Shown here: positions 1 through 9,049 of the stretch, one piece after another
How positions within the stretch are numbered: position 1 is the first letter of the stretch
Layout: each line of letters opens with the position of its first letter
Assembly (NCBI GenBank): GCA_017694915.1
Contig: JADIMF010000012.1
Span: 1-33,833 of the forward strand
Length of the DNA stretch: 33,833 nucleotides
Source: Candidatus Ornithospirochaeta stercoravium
Lineage (GTDB): Bacteria; Spirochaetota; Spirochaetia; Sphaerochaetales; Sphaerochaetaceae
Direction of reading: 5' to 3'
Notes under the pieces: model-generated
Databases searched by the model: none
Told to the model about the DNA's origin: nothing
Seen by the model: only the letters and a program-made list of their open reading frames with translations
Made by a program: the position numbers and the translations under genes

Positions 1-1376
1 CTATATGTCCTTTCATCACCCTGTACGCCGACGCTCTTTACAGGAAGAAGGTCAGCAAGAGCCTGCCAGATCTTATCGTAAAGCCCTGCTTTTCTTATTT
101 CCTCTATGAAAATCGCATCAACTTCACGGAGAGTATCAAGGCGTTCCTGTGTCACTTCTCCGATGCACCTTACACCAAGTCCAGGGCCGGGGAATGGATG
201 ACGATATACAAGCTCATCAGGCAGACCGAGCTCTTTTCCTAGTTCCCTTACCTCATCCTTGAAAAGCTCCTTCAATGGTTCAAGAAGCTCCCACTTGAGA
301 TCCTCAGGAAGACCACCTACGTTGTGATGTGATTTAATAGTCGCGGAAGGACCACCGGACGGAGATCTCGATTCTATCACATCTGGATAGAGTGTCCCCT
401 GTGCCAGGAATGATATATCCCCGCACTTCCTTGCCTCTCTGTAGAAGACATTAACGAATACACGTCCTATTGTCTTTCTCTTTGCCTCAGGCTCTGTTAT
501 GCCCTTGAGCGCTGAAAGGAAATCATCGGTTGCATCCGCATACTGCAGATTCATATTGAAATGCTTACCGAAGAGATTGAGGACAGACTCCGCCTCGTTC
601 TTCCTGAGCATTCCGTTATTCACGAATACACATACCAGCTGGTCTCCGATTGCCTTATGAATAAGGACAGCTGCGACAGATGAATCAACACCACCTGAAA
701 GACCGCAGAGAACACGGCGGTTTCCTACAGTCTCCCTTATTTCCTTTATCTTCTCCTCGATGAATGATCCCATGTTCCAATCAGCTTTTGCCTGACATAT
801 ATCAATGACAAAGGAGCGGATCATCTTATCACCCTCTTTTGAATGGACTACCTCGGGATGGAACTGAACACCATAGAACTTCCTCTTCTTGTCCTCGATA
901 GCTGTTACGGGACAAGTCGGAGTGATGGCTGTGATGGAGAATCCTTCAGGAATCTTCTCAACAGAATCTCCGTGGCTCATCCATACCTGACTGTTATCAG
1001 AGACGGATGAGAAAAGAGCTGATGATCTGTCGACAATCTCGATATTCTGAAGACCATACTCCTTCTTCTCCGGGCAGATTACATTGCCACCAAGCATCTC
1101 GGACATGACCTGAAGACCATAGCAGATACCGAGAATTGGAATGCCGAGCTTGAAGATCTCAGCATCAGGGCGTGGAGAACCAGTAGCCTTCACACTGCTC
1201 GGACCGCCTGAGAAGATTATGCCCTTCGGCATCATTTTCCTCACTTCATCCGCGCTGATTGTGAAAGGAACAATCTGGCTGTATACGCCGCATTCCCTTA
1301 CGCGCCTTGCAATGAGCTGGCTGTACTGTGCTCCGAAATCGAGAACAAGAACCATATCATGAGAGCTGTTTACCAT
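1..1376 (-). CDS. guaA: GMP synthase (glutamine-hydrolysing), C-terminus cut by window edge
   Basis: GuaA converts XMP, ATP and glutamine to GMP in the cytoplasm, the last step of guanine nucleotide synthesis. The 458 codons present begin MVNSSHDMVLVLDFGAQYSQ. A class I glutamine amidotransferase domain comes first: the nucleophile Cys85 is in GICYGLQ and the His/Glu pair is in VQFHPEVV. The ATP-pyrophosphatase domain follows, with the P-loop LCGLSGGVDSS near residue 230. The dimerisation domain runs off the window at GVQGDERTY, so roughly 50 residues are missing. The ATG at 1376 is fixed by a strong ribosome site (AAGGAG, 1382-1387). It is the last visible gene of the minus-strand directon, 13 bases after the ECF S component. 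The family call is secure; no riboswitch or separate promoter was seen in the short gap. Confidence 0.97.
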   Translation of the reverse strand, partial: MVNSSHDMVLVLDFGAQYSQLIARRVRECGVYSQIVPFTISADEVRKMMPKGIIFSGGPSSVKATGSPRPDAEIFKLGIPILGICYGLQVMSEMLGGNVICPEKKEYGLQNIEIVDRSSALFSSVSDNSQVWMSHGDSVEKIPEGFSITAITPTCPVTAIEDKKRKFYGVQFHPEVVHSKEGDKMIRSFVIDICQAKADWNMGSFIEEKIKEIRETVGNRRVLCGLSGGVDSSVAAVLIHKAIGDQLVCVFVNNGMLRKNEAESVLNLFGKHFNMNLQYADATDDFLSALKGITEPEAKRKTIGRVFVNVFYREARKCGDISFLAQGTLYPDVIESRSPSGGPSATIKSHHNVGGLPEDLKWELLEPLKELFKDEVRELGKELGLPDELVYRHPFPGPGLGVRCIGEVTQERLDTLREVDAIFIEEIRKAGLYDKIWQALADLLPVKSVGVQGDERTY

Positions 1377-1389
1377 ATGCACTCCTTAT

Positions 1390-2115
1390 TTACCATCTGA
1401 GTGTATCGAGATTCCTGAAGCCTTTCCTGACCGCAGAATAAAGTATGAGACCTATTACAGCACCAACCGAGCTCTGTGCAATGTTACCCGGCACTTCAAG
1501 AAGTGCCTCAGAGACAACGGTAAGACCGAAAAGCGTTGTAAGCGTAAGGTATCCGAGGCTTACGATTATCACAGCAAGTACGACAGCGATGACTCCTGCA
1601 ATAACCGAATCCCTGCCTTTGAGGAGGAAGCCAAGGAAGATTGAAAGGACAATGAGCGAAAGCGCTATCGTAAGCGCTGCATGTTCGCTTCCTTCCTTTA
1701 TAAATGAACCATCCGTAAAAAGGGATGAGAAGATATAACCGCTGAGAGCAATGGCAAGAACAGCCATCACTGTTCCTATAAGAATCGAAACAATGCTCTT
1801 TATCGTACCGGAGGATGTTCCGTTCTTCACCATAAGGCCGATAATGAAGGCCTCAAAGCCATGAACGATGAATGAAATCAGCGCCCACTGGGGATAACCT
1901 CCGATGAGATCCGCAAACGCAGTTCCCAAACCACCCGCGATAAATCCTGTGACAGGACCGAATGCATAGCTGGCAAATGTGACAGCCGCATCGCAGAGTG
2001 ATATATATCCACCAATCGGAGACGGTATTCTTATAACAAGAGTAAAGACAGCAACTATAGCTGTCATTATGGCAATCAGGCTGATTCTCATTGCAGTTCT
2101 GTTCTTCTCTGCCAT
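1390..2115 (-). CDS. ECF transporter S component (substrate-binding membrane subunit)
   Basis: This 241-residue, very hydrophobic protein has about six membrane segments. The conserved N-terminal stretch IPSPIGGYISLCDAAVTFAS, followed by a GFIAGGLGTAFADLIGG region, resembles the ECF-type S components grouped with riboflavin and vitamin-precursor transporters (PF07155-like). S components bind a vitamin or cofactor precursor and dock on the T subunit. The gene starts 3 bases after ecfT, with GAGG before its ATG, and follows a double ATPase, so the four functions form a complete dedicated ECF importer. The substrate cannot be read from the sequence: no biosynthetic neighbour or riboswitch is present. 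The residues after about 100 are less conserved and include an extra hydrophobic pair. Confidence 0.8.
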   Translation of the reverse strand: MAEKNRTAMRISLIAIMTAIVAVFTLVIRIPSPIGGYISLCDAAVTFASYAFGPVTGFIAGGLGTAFADLIGGYPQWALISFIVHGFEAFIIGLMVKNGTSSGTIKSIVSILIGTVMAVLAIALSGYIFSSLFTDGSFIKEGSEHAALTIALSLIVLSIFLGFLLKGRDSVIAGVIAVVLAVIIVSLGYLTLTTLFGLTVVSEALLEVPGNIAQSSVGAVIGLILYSAVRKGFRNLDTLRW

Positions 2116-2118
2116 AAC

Positions 2119-2853
2119 CTACCTCACTAGAAATAAACTGAGCGGAATGATAGCACCAAAAAGCCATTGAATTAAATAGCCAGATGGGTGTGGTATAGCG
2201 TCTTTTGCAGGCTTCACTCTCCCGAATCCACGCTCCTCAAGAGCAGAGGCTGTATCAGGAATCATCTTGATCGCAGCGATAACGAGCGCTGTTATCGAGG
2301 GAAGCACAGGATAACCACGTTTTCCTTCCTCGAGGCGTAGCGACATCGATGCTCTTATTTCAGAGAAGAGATATCCAAGATATGGTATGTAACGGAGTAT
2401 CATAGAAGCGGCAAGCGCTGCATTATAAGGCAGATGAAATGCCCTAAGCCCCTTTATTATATCCTCATTACGCTCAGTAAGGAGAAGGAGCATCAGTACC
2501 CCTGATATCCCTCCAAGCCTTGAGATTATCTTCATGACAGACCAGAGACCTTCAGCCGTGATGATGGTAAAACCATGTATCACTAGAAGAGGATTGCCAT
2601 CCCTGTTCTGAAGAGGGATGAAAAGTATCATGATCAGAAAGAGAGGAATGAGACGGGAGTAACAGCGCCATGTCTCCTTTCCACCAACAGAGAGTATCAT
2701 GATTGCAATCGGAATAAGGAACACCAATGCGACAGAGATATATGATGAAAGCGCGAAAGAGAGCGCTGAAAACAGAAATGTGAAGAAAAGCTTTGGTCTC
2801 ACATCGAATCTGTGATAGAAAGAAGTCCCGTAGATATAACTGCTAATGTTCAT
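2119..2853 (-). CDS. ecfT: ECF transporter T component (coupling transmembrane protein)
   Basis: The 244-residue membrane protein has hydrophobic segments near residues 23-60, 68-82, 95-125 and the C-terminus. A cytoplasmic region carries the arginine-containing coupling motifs expected of EcfT, seen as EIRASMSLRL and ALEERGFGR. EcfT joins the two ATPases to the S component and transmits ATP-driven movement. The ATG overlaps the last 11 bases of the upstream ecfA (frame shift inside GATGAACATTAG), and the TAG stop lies 3 bases before the S-component gene, so the three genes are translationally coupled. The length fits the family (about 250-270). Confidence 0.85.
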   Translation of the reverse strand: MNISSYIYGTSFYHRFDVRPKLFFTFLFSALSFALSSYISVALVFLIPIAIMILSVGGKETWRCYSRLIPLFLIMILFIPLQNRDGNPLLVIHGFTIITAEGLWSVMKIISRLGGISGVLMLLLLTERNEDIIKGLRAFHLPYNAALAASMILRYIPYLGYLFSEIRASMSLRLEEGKRGYPVLPSITALVIAAIKMIPDTASALEERGFGRVKPAKDAIPHPSGYLIQWLFGAIIPLSLFLVR

Positions 2854-4183
2854 CCAATACCCCGCCTTCTATCATAAGCTTACGTCCTGGAAGCATGGAT
2901 GCCACACTCATATCATGAGTAATGACAAGAACCGCTGTTCCATTATCAAGATAACAGGAAAGCACCCTATGAAAATCCACAGAAGATAAGGCACTATCCA
3001 TCTCATCGAAGATCGCGAAACGCCTCCCGAGAAGGAAGAATACCGCGGCCTGCAGCATCTTCGCTTTCCCATATGACAATTCCTGTACATATGCATCGCG
3101 CTCAAGGGAGAACAGCGAAAGAACATAATCTATACGGCTGCTATCGGCACCTGTACTATTGAGTTCGTCAAGCACAGTGGGCAAAAAAAGCTCCTCATAG
3201 GGATTCTGCATGAGATATGCAACGCTGTGCCTTCTTTCCTTCTGGGATAACTCCTTTCCATTTATCAAAACCCTGCCGCTCTTTTCCTTCAGAAGACCTG
3301 AAAGAACACGGGAGAATGAGCTCTTGCCACTGCCGTTATCACCAAGGAGCGTAATACACTCACCTTCCCCCATCTCAAATGATGGAACAGATAAACCAAA
3401 GCTGCTGCCGGAGCTTCTGTGAATCCTTTCGATCTCGATGTTCTCTGCTTTCAGGACAGAATTTCCTGTCTTCATCTCCAATGGAGTGTATGAATCCTTT
3501 ACAGGAACATATTGCACCGCTTTTCCATTCTCTATCGATAACATACGGCTGAACACACCATCATATTCCGACAGCATATGACTGCCGAGGACTATAACGG
3601 TACGGTCAAGACCTGAAAGAATCTCTCTCAGTTTCTTTCTCCAATATGGGGAAAGTTCGTCAAAAGCCTCATCGAGAATATAAACGCAGGGGTCGACTGC
3701 AAAGAGAATCGAAAGCATCAGACGCCGTTTCTCACCACCGGAAAGCTCTGCTGTCGAAACCTTCCTGTACTTCTCAAGGCCGAAAAGTTCCAGACAATCC
3801 GCAATTCTTCTATCCTTTTCAGCCGTTTCAAGTCCAAGATTCATGAGAGGAAACGAGATTTCCTCCTCCACCGATGAAAACAGAAGCATCTCATCAGTAT
3901 TCTGACTAACACGGCCGATTATCTCCATCCTTTCATATGGAGGAAGGGATAGAATATCTTTTCCGTCGAATTCAGCATATCCATCCAGATTCCCTCCTGT
4001 GTATCCGGGAAGGGCTCCCGCAAGGAGGCGTGAAAGCGTTGATTTCCCGCTCCCGGGCTCAGAGAGAATCAGGAGATGCTCACCTTCATCAGCGGTGAAT
4101 GAAAGATGGTCGAAGATCCTCGTACCATCTGGATACGAAAATGAGATATCAGCCTTTAGCATAAGGTCCTGGAAGGACTGCAT
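2843..4183 (-). CDS. ecfA: ECF transporter ATPase, two ABC domains fused in one chain (EcfA1-EcfA2 type)
   Basis: The 446 residues hold two complete nucleotide-binding domains, whereas most ECF systems have two separate genes. Domain 1 has Walker A EPGSGKST, signature LSGGEKRR and Walker B YILDEAFDEL. Domain 2 has Walker A GDNGSGKSS, a degenerate signature LSYGKAKML and Walker B FAIFDEMDSAL. It powers the adjacent T and S subunits at the inner face of the membrane. The ATG at 4183 has GGGAGG only 3 bases upstream. The ATG at 4162 (MLKADISFSYPDG) matches the usual family start better and has AGGA at good spacing, so the true start may be 4162. Either start overlaps the end of plsC. The asymmetric signatures suggest one canonical and one weakened ATP site. 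Confidence 0.88.
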   Translation of the reverse strand: MQSFQDLMLKADISFSYPDGTRIFDHLSFTADEGEHLLILSEPGSGKSTLSRLLAGALPGYTGGNLDGYAEFDGKDILSLPPYERMEIIGRVSQNTDEMLLFSSVEEEISFPLMNLGLETAEKDRRIADCLELFGLEKYRKVSTAELSGGEKRRLMLSILFAVDPCVYILDEAFDELSPYWRKKLREILSGLDRTVIVLGSHMLSEYDGVFSRMLSIENGKAVQYVPVKDSYTPLEMKTGNSVLKAENIEIERIHRSSGSSFGLSVPSFEMGEGECITLLGDNGSGKSSFSRVLSGLLKEKSGRVLINGKELSQKERRHSVAYLMQNPYEELFLPTVLDELNSTGADSSRIDYVLSLFSLERDAYVQELSYGKAKMLQAAVFFLLGRRFAIFDEMDSALSSVDFHRVLSCYLDNGTAVLVITHDMSVASMLPGRKLMIEGGVLDEH

Positions 4184-4898
4184 ATGCCTCCCTTACCATA
4201 TTCTCCGCAACGGTGTGGATGTTCTTTACCTCCTCTTCAGAAAGAAGAGATGTATCAATCGGCTTCATTATCTTCACATAGACATGAACGCGCTTAAGAC
4301 TGTCGGAAGCTTCGAATGCAGTACGGGTATTCTTCATGGCAACAGGAACAAGCAATGCCTTTGCCTTTGTAGCCATCTTGAAAGCTCCTGCCTTCATCTC
4401 GGCAATCTCTCCTGTCTTGCTTCTCGTTCCTTCCGGGAATATTCCCATAGGATAGCCGCTCTTTATCCTCTCCACTCCTGTGAGGATGGACTGAAGTCCT
4501 GCTCTGAGCGATGATCTGTCGAGAGGTATGCATCTGAGAAGATTCAGAAGGCTGTGAAGGAACGGTATCTTATAAAGTTCCTTCTTCGCGACAATGCCGC
4601 ACCATGCACCGGATCCGAAGAGAACTGGGATATCGAGTGCGCTCTGATGGTTCGCGATATAGCAGACATGGCTTCCCCATGCAGGAATATTCTCCTTTCC
4701 CTCAACATGCAGCTTCACACCGAAGCAGATGAATATCCATCGGATGAGAATTCCGAGGAGGAAATGCACGCACTTCTCGGAAGCTTTCTCCAGATGAAAG
4801 AGTGACAGGAGATTACCGATGATAAGAGCAAGAAGCCCGAATACTATAAAAACAGGAATAAGAAAGATTATTCCGATAGTCAGTCTGAGTGCCTTCAC
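4149..4898 (-). CDS. plsC: 1-acyl-sn-glycerol-3-phosphate acyltransferase (PlsC family)
   Basis: PlsC transfers a fatty acyl group to lysophosphatidic acid, giving phosphatidic acid for membrane phospholipids. The 249-residue protein starts with one or two membrane helices (residues about 6-34 and 45-60). It then shows the HX4D catalytic motif NHQSALD and the glycerophosphate-binding block FPEGTRSKTG, in the usual order and spacing. The start is a GTG directly behind the ABC exporter stop (4-base gap), and its 3' end overlaps ecfA. The pairing with transporter genes gives no extra substrate information. Related acyltransferases of ornithine or other lipids share these motifs, so the exact acceptor is inferred. 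Confidence 0.88.
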   Translation of the reverse strand: MKALRLTIGIIFLIPVFIVFGLLALIIGNLLSLFHLEKASEKCVHFLLGILIRWIFICFGVKLHVEGKENIPAWGSHVCYIANHQSALDIPVLFGSGAWCGIVAKKELYKIPFLHSLLNLLRCIPLDRSSLRAGLQSILTGVERIKSGYPMGIFPEGTRSKTGEIAEMKAGAFKMATKAKALLVPVAMKNTRTAFEASDSLKRVHVYVKIMKPIDTSLLSEEEVKNIHTVAENMVREAYAVLPGPYAKG

Positions 4899-4902
4899 CT
4901 TT

Positions 4903-6621
4903 TCAGTCCTTAAGAGAATACAGCTTGTAATACAGGCCCTGTTTATCGAGAAGTTCTTGATGCGTACCTGATTCCTTAACCATACCCTTATCGATTACGA
5001 AGATTATATCCGAATCCTTTATCGTTGATAACCTGTGAGCGATCACGATTGATGTTCTACCCTTCGAGAGCCTGTCAAAGGCTTCCTGAATCAGCTTCTC
5101 ACTCTCCGTATCAAGAGAGCTTGTAGCCTCATCGAATATGAGGATCTTGGGATCCTTGAGGAATATCCTTGCTATCGACAGTCTCTGCTTCTGTCCGCCA
5201 GAAAGCCTTGTGCCACGCTCTCCGACTTCAGTATCGAGGCCTTTCGGAAGCGATGCAACGAAATCATAGAGATTCGCGTTTCTCAGCGCTTCCCACATCT
5301 CCTCATCGGTTGCATCGACTCTTCCGTATCTCAGGTTCTCTCTTATCGTCGCATCGAAGAGGAAGACATTCTGCTGAACGAATCCGATGGATTCATGAAG
5401 AGACTTCTGTGTGACGCTGTCGATATCTACGCCATCAATCGTTATGCTTCCGCCCTGACGCTCATAGAATCTACCGAGAAGAGATACGATGGTGGATTTT
5501 CCAGCTCCGGACTCACCAACAAGCGCAGCCTTCGTTCCTCCCGGAATACTGAGCGAAAGATGCTCGATGACCTGTTCCCTTCCATCATCGCCTTCATAGG
5601 AGAATGAAACATCGGAGAACTCAATGGAACCATCCTTTACAGCAAGAGGAACAGCATCTTCCCTGTCGGTAATCTGCGGCTTTATATCAAGTATTTCCGT
5701 AAAGCGCTCGAATGAAGCCATTCCCTGTGTGAACTGCTCAGTGAAATTAATCAGCCTGTCGATAGGTGGCAGAACCACGGAAACATAGAGGAGGAATGTC
5801 ACGAGATCATAGACTTCAACCTCTGACAATGCGATGAGAATAATACCTCCCGCGATTGTCATGAAGTAATAGAAATCGCGCATGAACCCGATTCCAGTCT
5901 GGTAGAATGCCATCGTCTGATACATCTTTTCGCGGGATGTCTTGAGCTCTGTATTGGAGGCATTGAACTTCTTCTCCTGAAGCTTCTCCCTGGAATAGCT
6001 TTTGACTTCCCTTATTCCCTGGATGGAATTCTCCGCAGCGACATTGACCTCAGCAATCGTGCGTCTTATCGCCCTGTTTCTCTCCTTCAGCCTGTGATTG
6101 AATATGATTCCATACACAAGCATCACAGGAAGCGGTATGACGGAAACAAGCGCAAGCTTCCATGAGAATGAGAACATAAGGACATATGCTCCGACAATCG
6201 TGGCAACGGAAATGAGGAAATCCTCAGGACAATGATGAGCAACCTCAGCGATATTGAAGAGGTCGTTTGTAATCCTCGACATTATCGTGCCGGTCTTTGT
6301 CCTGTCGAAATAGGAGAAGGAAAGTTCCTGCAGATGCGAGAAAAGCTCGGAACGCATCCTGTTCTCCATATACACACCGAGGTAATGTCCCCATTTGATA
6401 CGAATATACGTAGCAGCTGCCTGCAGCAGGTATATCACAACAATGGCTATGAGAAGCCAGATTATATTGATGAACATCCTTGCAGGAAGCGCAGTTGAAA
6501 GTATGTATCGCACTATCGCGGGAGTGAAAAGCGAGAGAAGCGAAGACACAAGCGCCGCTATCATATCAAGGGCGAAAAGCCCTTTGTAATAGCGGTAATA
6601 AGAACAGAATCTCCTGAGCAT
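4903..6621 (-). CDS. ABC transporter, exporter type with fused membrane and ATPase domains
   Basis: The protein of 572 residues has a six-helix exporter domain (about residues 15-310, type 1 ABC membrane fold, with a conserved stretch FSYFDRTKTGTIMSRITNDL). An ATPase domain follows, with Walker A GESGAGKST, Q-loop FVQQNVF, signature RLSGGQKQRLSIARI, Walker B ILIFDEATSSLD and H-loop IAHRLST, all intact. It is a half-transporter that should homodimerise, or pair with a partner encoded elsewhere. Lipid, peptide or drug export are all possible. The ATG sits 1 base after the helicase stop, with GGAGAG inside that gene's end as ribosome site, so the two are coupled. MsbA-like lipid flipping is only suggested by the neighbouring plsC. 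Confidence 0.9.
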   Translation of the reverse strand: MLRRFCSYYRYYKGLFALDMIAALVSSLLSLFTPAIVRYILSTALPARMFINIIWLLIAIVVIYLLQAAATYIRIKWGHYLGVYMENRMRSELFSHLQELSFSYFDRTKTGTIMSRITNDLFNIAEVAHHCPEDFLISVATIVGAYVLMFSFSWKLALVSVIPLPVMLVYGIIFNHRLKERNRAIRRTIAEVNVAAENSIQGIREVKSYSREKLQEKKFNASNTELKTSREKMYQTMAFYQTGIGFMRDFYYFMTIAGGIILIALSEVEVYDLVTFLLYVSVVLPPIDRLINFTEQFTQGMASFERFTEILDIKPQITDREDAVPLAVKDGSIEFSDVSFSYEGDDGREQVIEHLSLSIPGGTKAALVGESGAGKSTIVSLLGRFYERQGGSITIDGVDIDSVTQKSLHESIGFVQQNVFLFDATIRENLRYGRVDATDEEMWEALRNANLYDFVASLPKGLDTEVGERGTRLSGGQKQRLSIARIFLKDPKILIFDEATSSLDTESEKLIQEAFDRLSKGRTSIVIAHRLSTIKDSDIIFVIDKGMVKESGTHQELLDKQGLYYKLYSLKD

Positions 6622-6622
6622 A

Positions 6623-8131
6623 TCACTCTCCGAAGAAACGTGCCTTTATGCGGCTGAAAAGACCTTTGCGGGCACTCTTGACCTCGGCTTCTCTTCCCCC
6701 TGCCGGAGTTGTCTGCGGCTTTTTGACAGCTTCACGCTGCGGTTTCTGCAGACTGCTCTTCTGAGCTTTCTTCGGCTGAGGCTTCTTCTTTGTCGCCTGC
6801 GGAGCATACTGCTTCCTGTAATATTCCATTCTCTCATCGAGGGACATATGAGAAAGCTTATCCCAGTCGGAATCCTGCTGCTGAGGCTTCTTTGGAGCAG
6901 GTTTTGCACTCTTTCTGTGATCCTGCTTGCCCTTTCTCTCATCACGACCTCTTCCCGATGAGCGGTATGATTTGTAATGATAACCCTTGGACTTGTCCTC
7001 AACAGGCTCGAGTCCAGCTTCATCCGGCCAGATTACAGGAATCTTCATCTGGATGAAATTCTCAATCGGCTCAAGTCCGTAGATATATTCCTCGCATGCA
7101 AGAGTGATAGCCTTACCTGACTTTCCTGCCCTTGCAGTCCTTCCGATTCTGTGCACATAGCTTTCGAAATCCTCAGGAATGTCATAATTAACGACAAGCT
7201 CGAGATCATCAATCTGCAGACCTCTTGCAGCTACATCGGTTGCGACAAGATAAGGAAGCTTCCCTTCCTTCATCTTATCGAGAGTCTTGAGCCTCTGGCT
7301 CTGAGGCATATCACCCATGAGGTATTCAGCTTTATAGCCATTCATCGCAAGACGTTTGGCAACCTCTACCGTCTTATCCTTCGTATTCGTGAAGATGAGA
7401 CAGGATGATGGGTTTATCTTCTTGAGTATCGACAGGAGAAGAGCGAATTTCTCATCCTTCGTCACATGAAAGAGCTCCTGTGTGATCTTCTTTACAGTGA
7501 TCTCCTCAGGCTGAACAGCAATCTCCTCAGGCTGGGACATATACTGCCATGCAAGATTCCTAACCTTCGTAGAAAGAGTTGCGGAAAAAAGCATCGTCTG
7601 TCTTTCAGACGGCTTCACCATCTGAGAGAACATCGACTGGACATCGGGATAGAACCCCATGTCGAACATCCTGTCAGCCTCATCAAGAACTACAGTATCG
7701 AAGAGGCGGAAATCTATCTTGTTTGATTTCGCGAAATCGAGAAGACGACCAGGGGTTCCGACATAGAGATTGAGGCCGGATGAGAGCTCCTCGTTCTGCG
7801 CTTTGTATCCTACACCACCGTAAAAGCATCCAATGCGGTACTCAGGGAAACCTGATGCCAGGATCTTCGCATCTTCCTCTATCTGTACAGCGAGTTCCCT
7901 TGTAGGAGCGACGATAAGCGCGGCTCCATTCTTGTTTCTGCTGTATTTTCCGAGAATTGTAAGTAAATAGACAGCTGTCTTTCCGCTTCCTGTCTTAGAC
8001 TGCACCATCACATCATGTCCGGAGAGCGAAATCGGAAGAACCTTCTCCTGAACGGGTGTACACTCTGTGTAGCCAGCTTTAGCAATACCGGCAAGAACAT
8101 CCTCTGAAAGAGGCAATTCAGTGAATTTCAT
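6623..8131 (-). CDS. DEAD-box ATP-dependent RNA helicase
   Basis: This 502-residue protein has the full DEAD-box core: Q motif region YTECTPVQEK, Walker A SKTGSGKT (residues 45-52), PTRELA, VLDEADRMFD near 150, SAT within LFSATL, and YVHRIGRTARAGKSG in the second RecA-like domain. After about residue 380 comes a long low-complexity tail rich in Lys, Gln, Pro and Ser, typical of RNA-binding extensions in RhlE/DeaD/CshA-type helicases. It probably remodels ribosomal or messenger RNA in the cytoplasm. The start ATG has AAGG 9 bases upstream. A 77-base gap separates it from the aminotransferase gene, the largest gap in this directon, so an extra promoter could lie there. The sub-family (RhlE versus others) is not settled. 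Confidence 0.93.
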   Translation of the reverse strand: MKFTELPLSEDVLAGIAKAGYTECTPVQEKVLPISLSGHDVMVQSKTGSGKTAVYLLTILGKYSRNKNGAALIVAPTRELAVQIEEDAKILASGFPEYRIGCFYGGVGYKAQNEELSSGLNLYVGTPGRLLDFAKSNKIDFRLFDTVVLDEADRMFDMGFYPDVQSMFSQMVKPSERQTMLFSATLSTKVRNLAWQYMSQPEEIAVQPEEITVKKITQELFHVTKDEKFALLLSILKKINPSSCLIFTNTKDKTVEVAKRLAMNGYKAEYLMGDMPQSQRLKTLDKMKEGKLPYLVATDVAARGLQIDDLELVVNYDIPEDFESYVHRIGRTARAGKSGKAITLACEEYIYGLEPIENFIQMKIPVIWPDEAGLEPVEDKSKGYHYKSYRSSGRGRDERKGKQDHRKSAKPAPKKPQQQDSDWDKLSHMSLDERMEYYRKQYAPQATKKKPQPKKAQKSSLQKPQREAVKKPQTTPAGGREAEVKSARKGLFSRIKARFFGE

Positions 8132-8208
8132 CTATATTATCCTTAAAGGTAAAATTGCTTTCTGTGACACCTGAACAATATAGTTTCTGCCTGCTTTTGT
8201 CTATCAGC

Positions 8209-9009
8209 TTATTCCTTCTCCCATTCGCGCTCAAGCTCATGGATCTTCCTTATCTTATCCCAGCCTATATGATTGATCTCATGGCCATTCACGCTGGATA
8301 TAGGAATGATTCCGAATGGAGTCGATGATATGAAAAGCGAATCGAACATATGGATGTTTGTATCTGTAGGCGGTGTATATACAATCTCATAACCAATGTG
8401 CTCTGCGGCTTTTATCACGCTGATGCGTGTTATACCTGAAAGTACAGAACCATCGGCAGCTGTGTATATCCTGTTACCATATAAGCCATATACATTGCTT
8501 CTCACACCCTCGAGAACTTCGCCTTTCCTGTTTACAAGAAGCGCTTCAAAAGCCCCTTTCCTCTTCGCCTCCTCCGCCGCAAGATACTGCATCAGAAGAT
8601 TGGATGTCTTGGCCTCGGGTAGGAACCTCTCACCATAATACAGAACCGCAGGCACACCATTCTCGTAATAGCTTTCAGGAAATGATTCCGGAGCTGTGTA
8701 CGTTATGAAGAAAAGCGGCTCAGGCCCGCCAACGATGAGAATGCGGCAAGGAGCATATACGATATTGTCGTGCTCGATGAGAGCTTCAAGAGATGATGTG
8801 ATGACATCATCCGTAAACGGGTGCTCAAGATTAATCATTCTGCATGAAGCCTTGAGACGCTCAAGATGATCTGAAAGATGAACAGGTCTGCCGTTCTCGA
8901 CCCTTACTGATTCATAGACAGAAAAAGAATACTGTACTTCCCTGTATGCAACAGGAAGTACAGCCATGGATTCATCAACAAGCTTTCCGTTTCTGATAGC
9001 ACTTCTCAT
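8209..9009 (-). CDS. PLP-dependent aminotransferase, class IV (branched-chain / D-amino-acid type)
   Basis: The 266-residue protein shows the class IV fold. An N-terminal part has YSFSVYESVRV and LSDHLERLKASC. The pyridoxal-binding lysine lies in EAKTSNLLMQYLA, and the stretch GEVLEGVRSNVYGL matches the cofactor-phosphate region of ilvE and D-amino-acid aminotransferases. A longer reading frame reaches 9087 but would lie inside ftsK. I chose the ATG at 9009 (MRSAIRNGKL), 40 bases after the ftsK stop, because homologues normally begin about there. The ribosome site is weak (AGG, 5 bases upstream). The substrate (branched-chain amino acids, D-alanine, or 4-amino-4-deoxychorismate) cannot be decided by eye. 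Confidence 0.85.
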   Translation of the reverse strand: MRSAIRNGKLVDESMAVLPVAYREVQYSFSVYESVRVENGRPVHLSDHLERLKASCRMINLEHPFTDDVITSSLEALIEHDNIVYAPCRILIVGGPEPLFFITYTAPESFPESYYENGVPAVLYYGERFLPEAKTSNLLMQYLAAEEAKRKGAFEALLVNRKGEVLEGVRSNVYGLYGNRIYTAADGSVLSGITRISVIKAAEHIGYEIVYTPPTDTNIHMFDSLFISSTPFGIIPISSVNGHEINHIGWDKIRKIHELEREWEKE

Positions 9010-9049
9010 AACCTGAGATAATACTCTCAAATGCAATAAGCGGAAAGAC

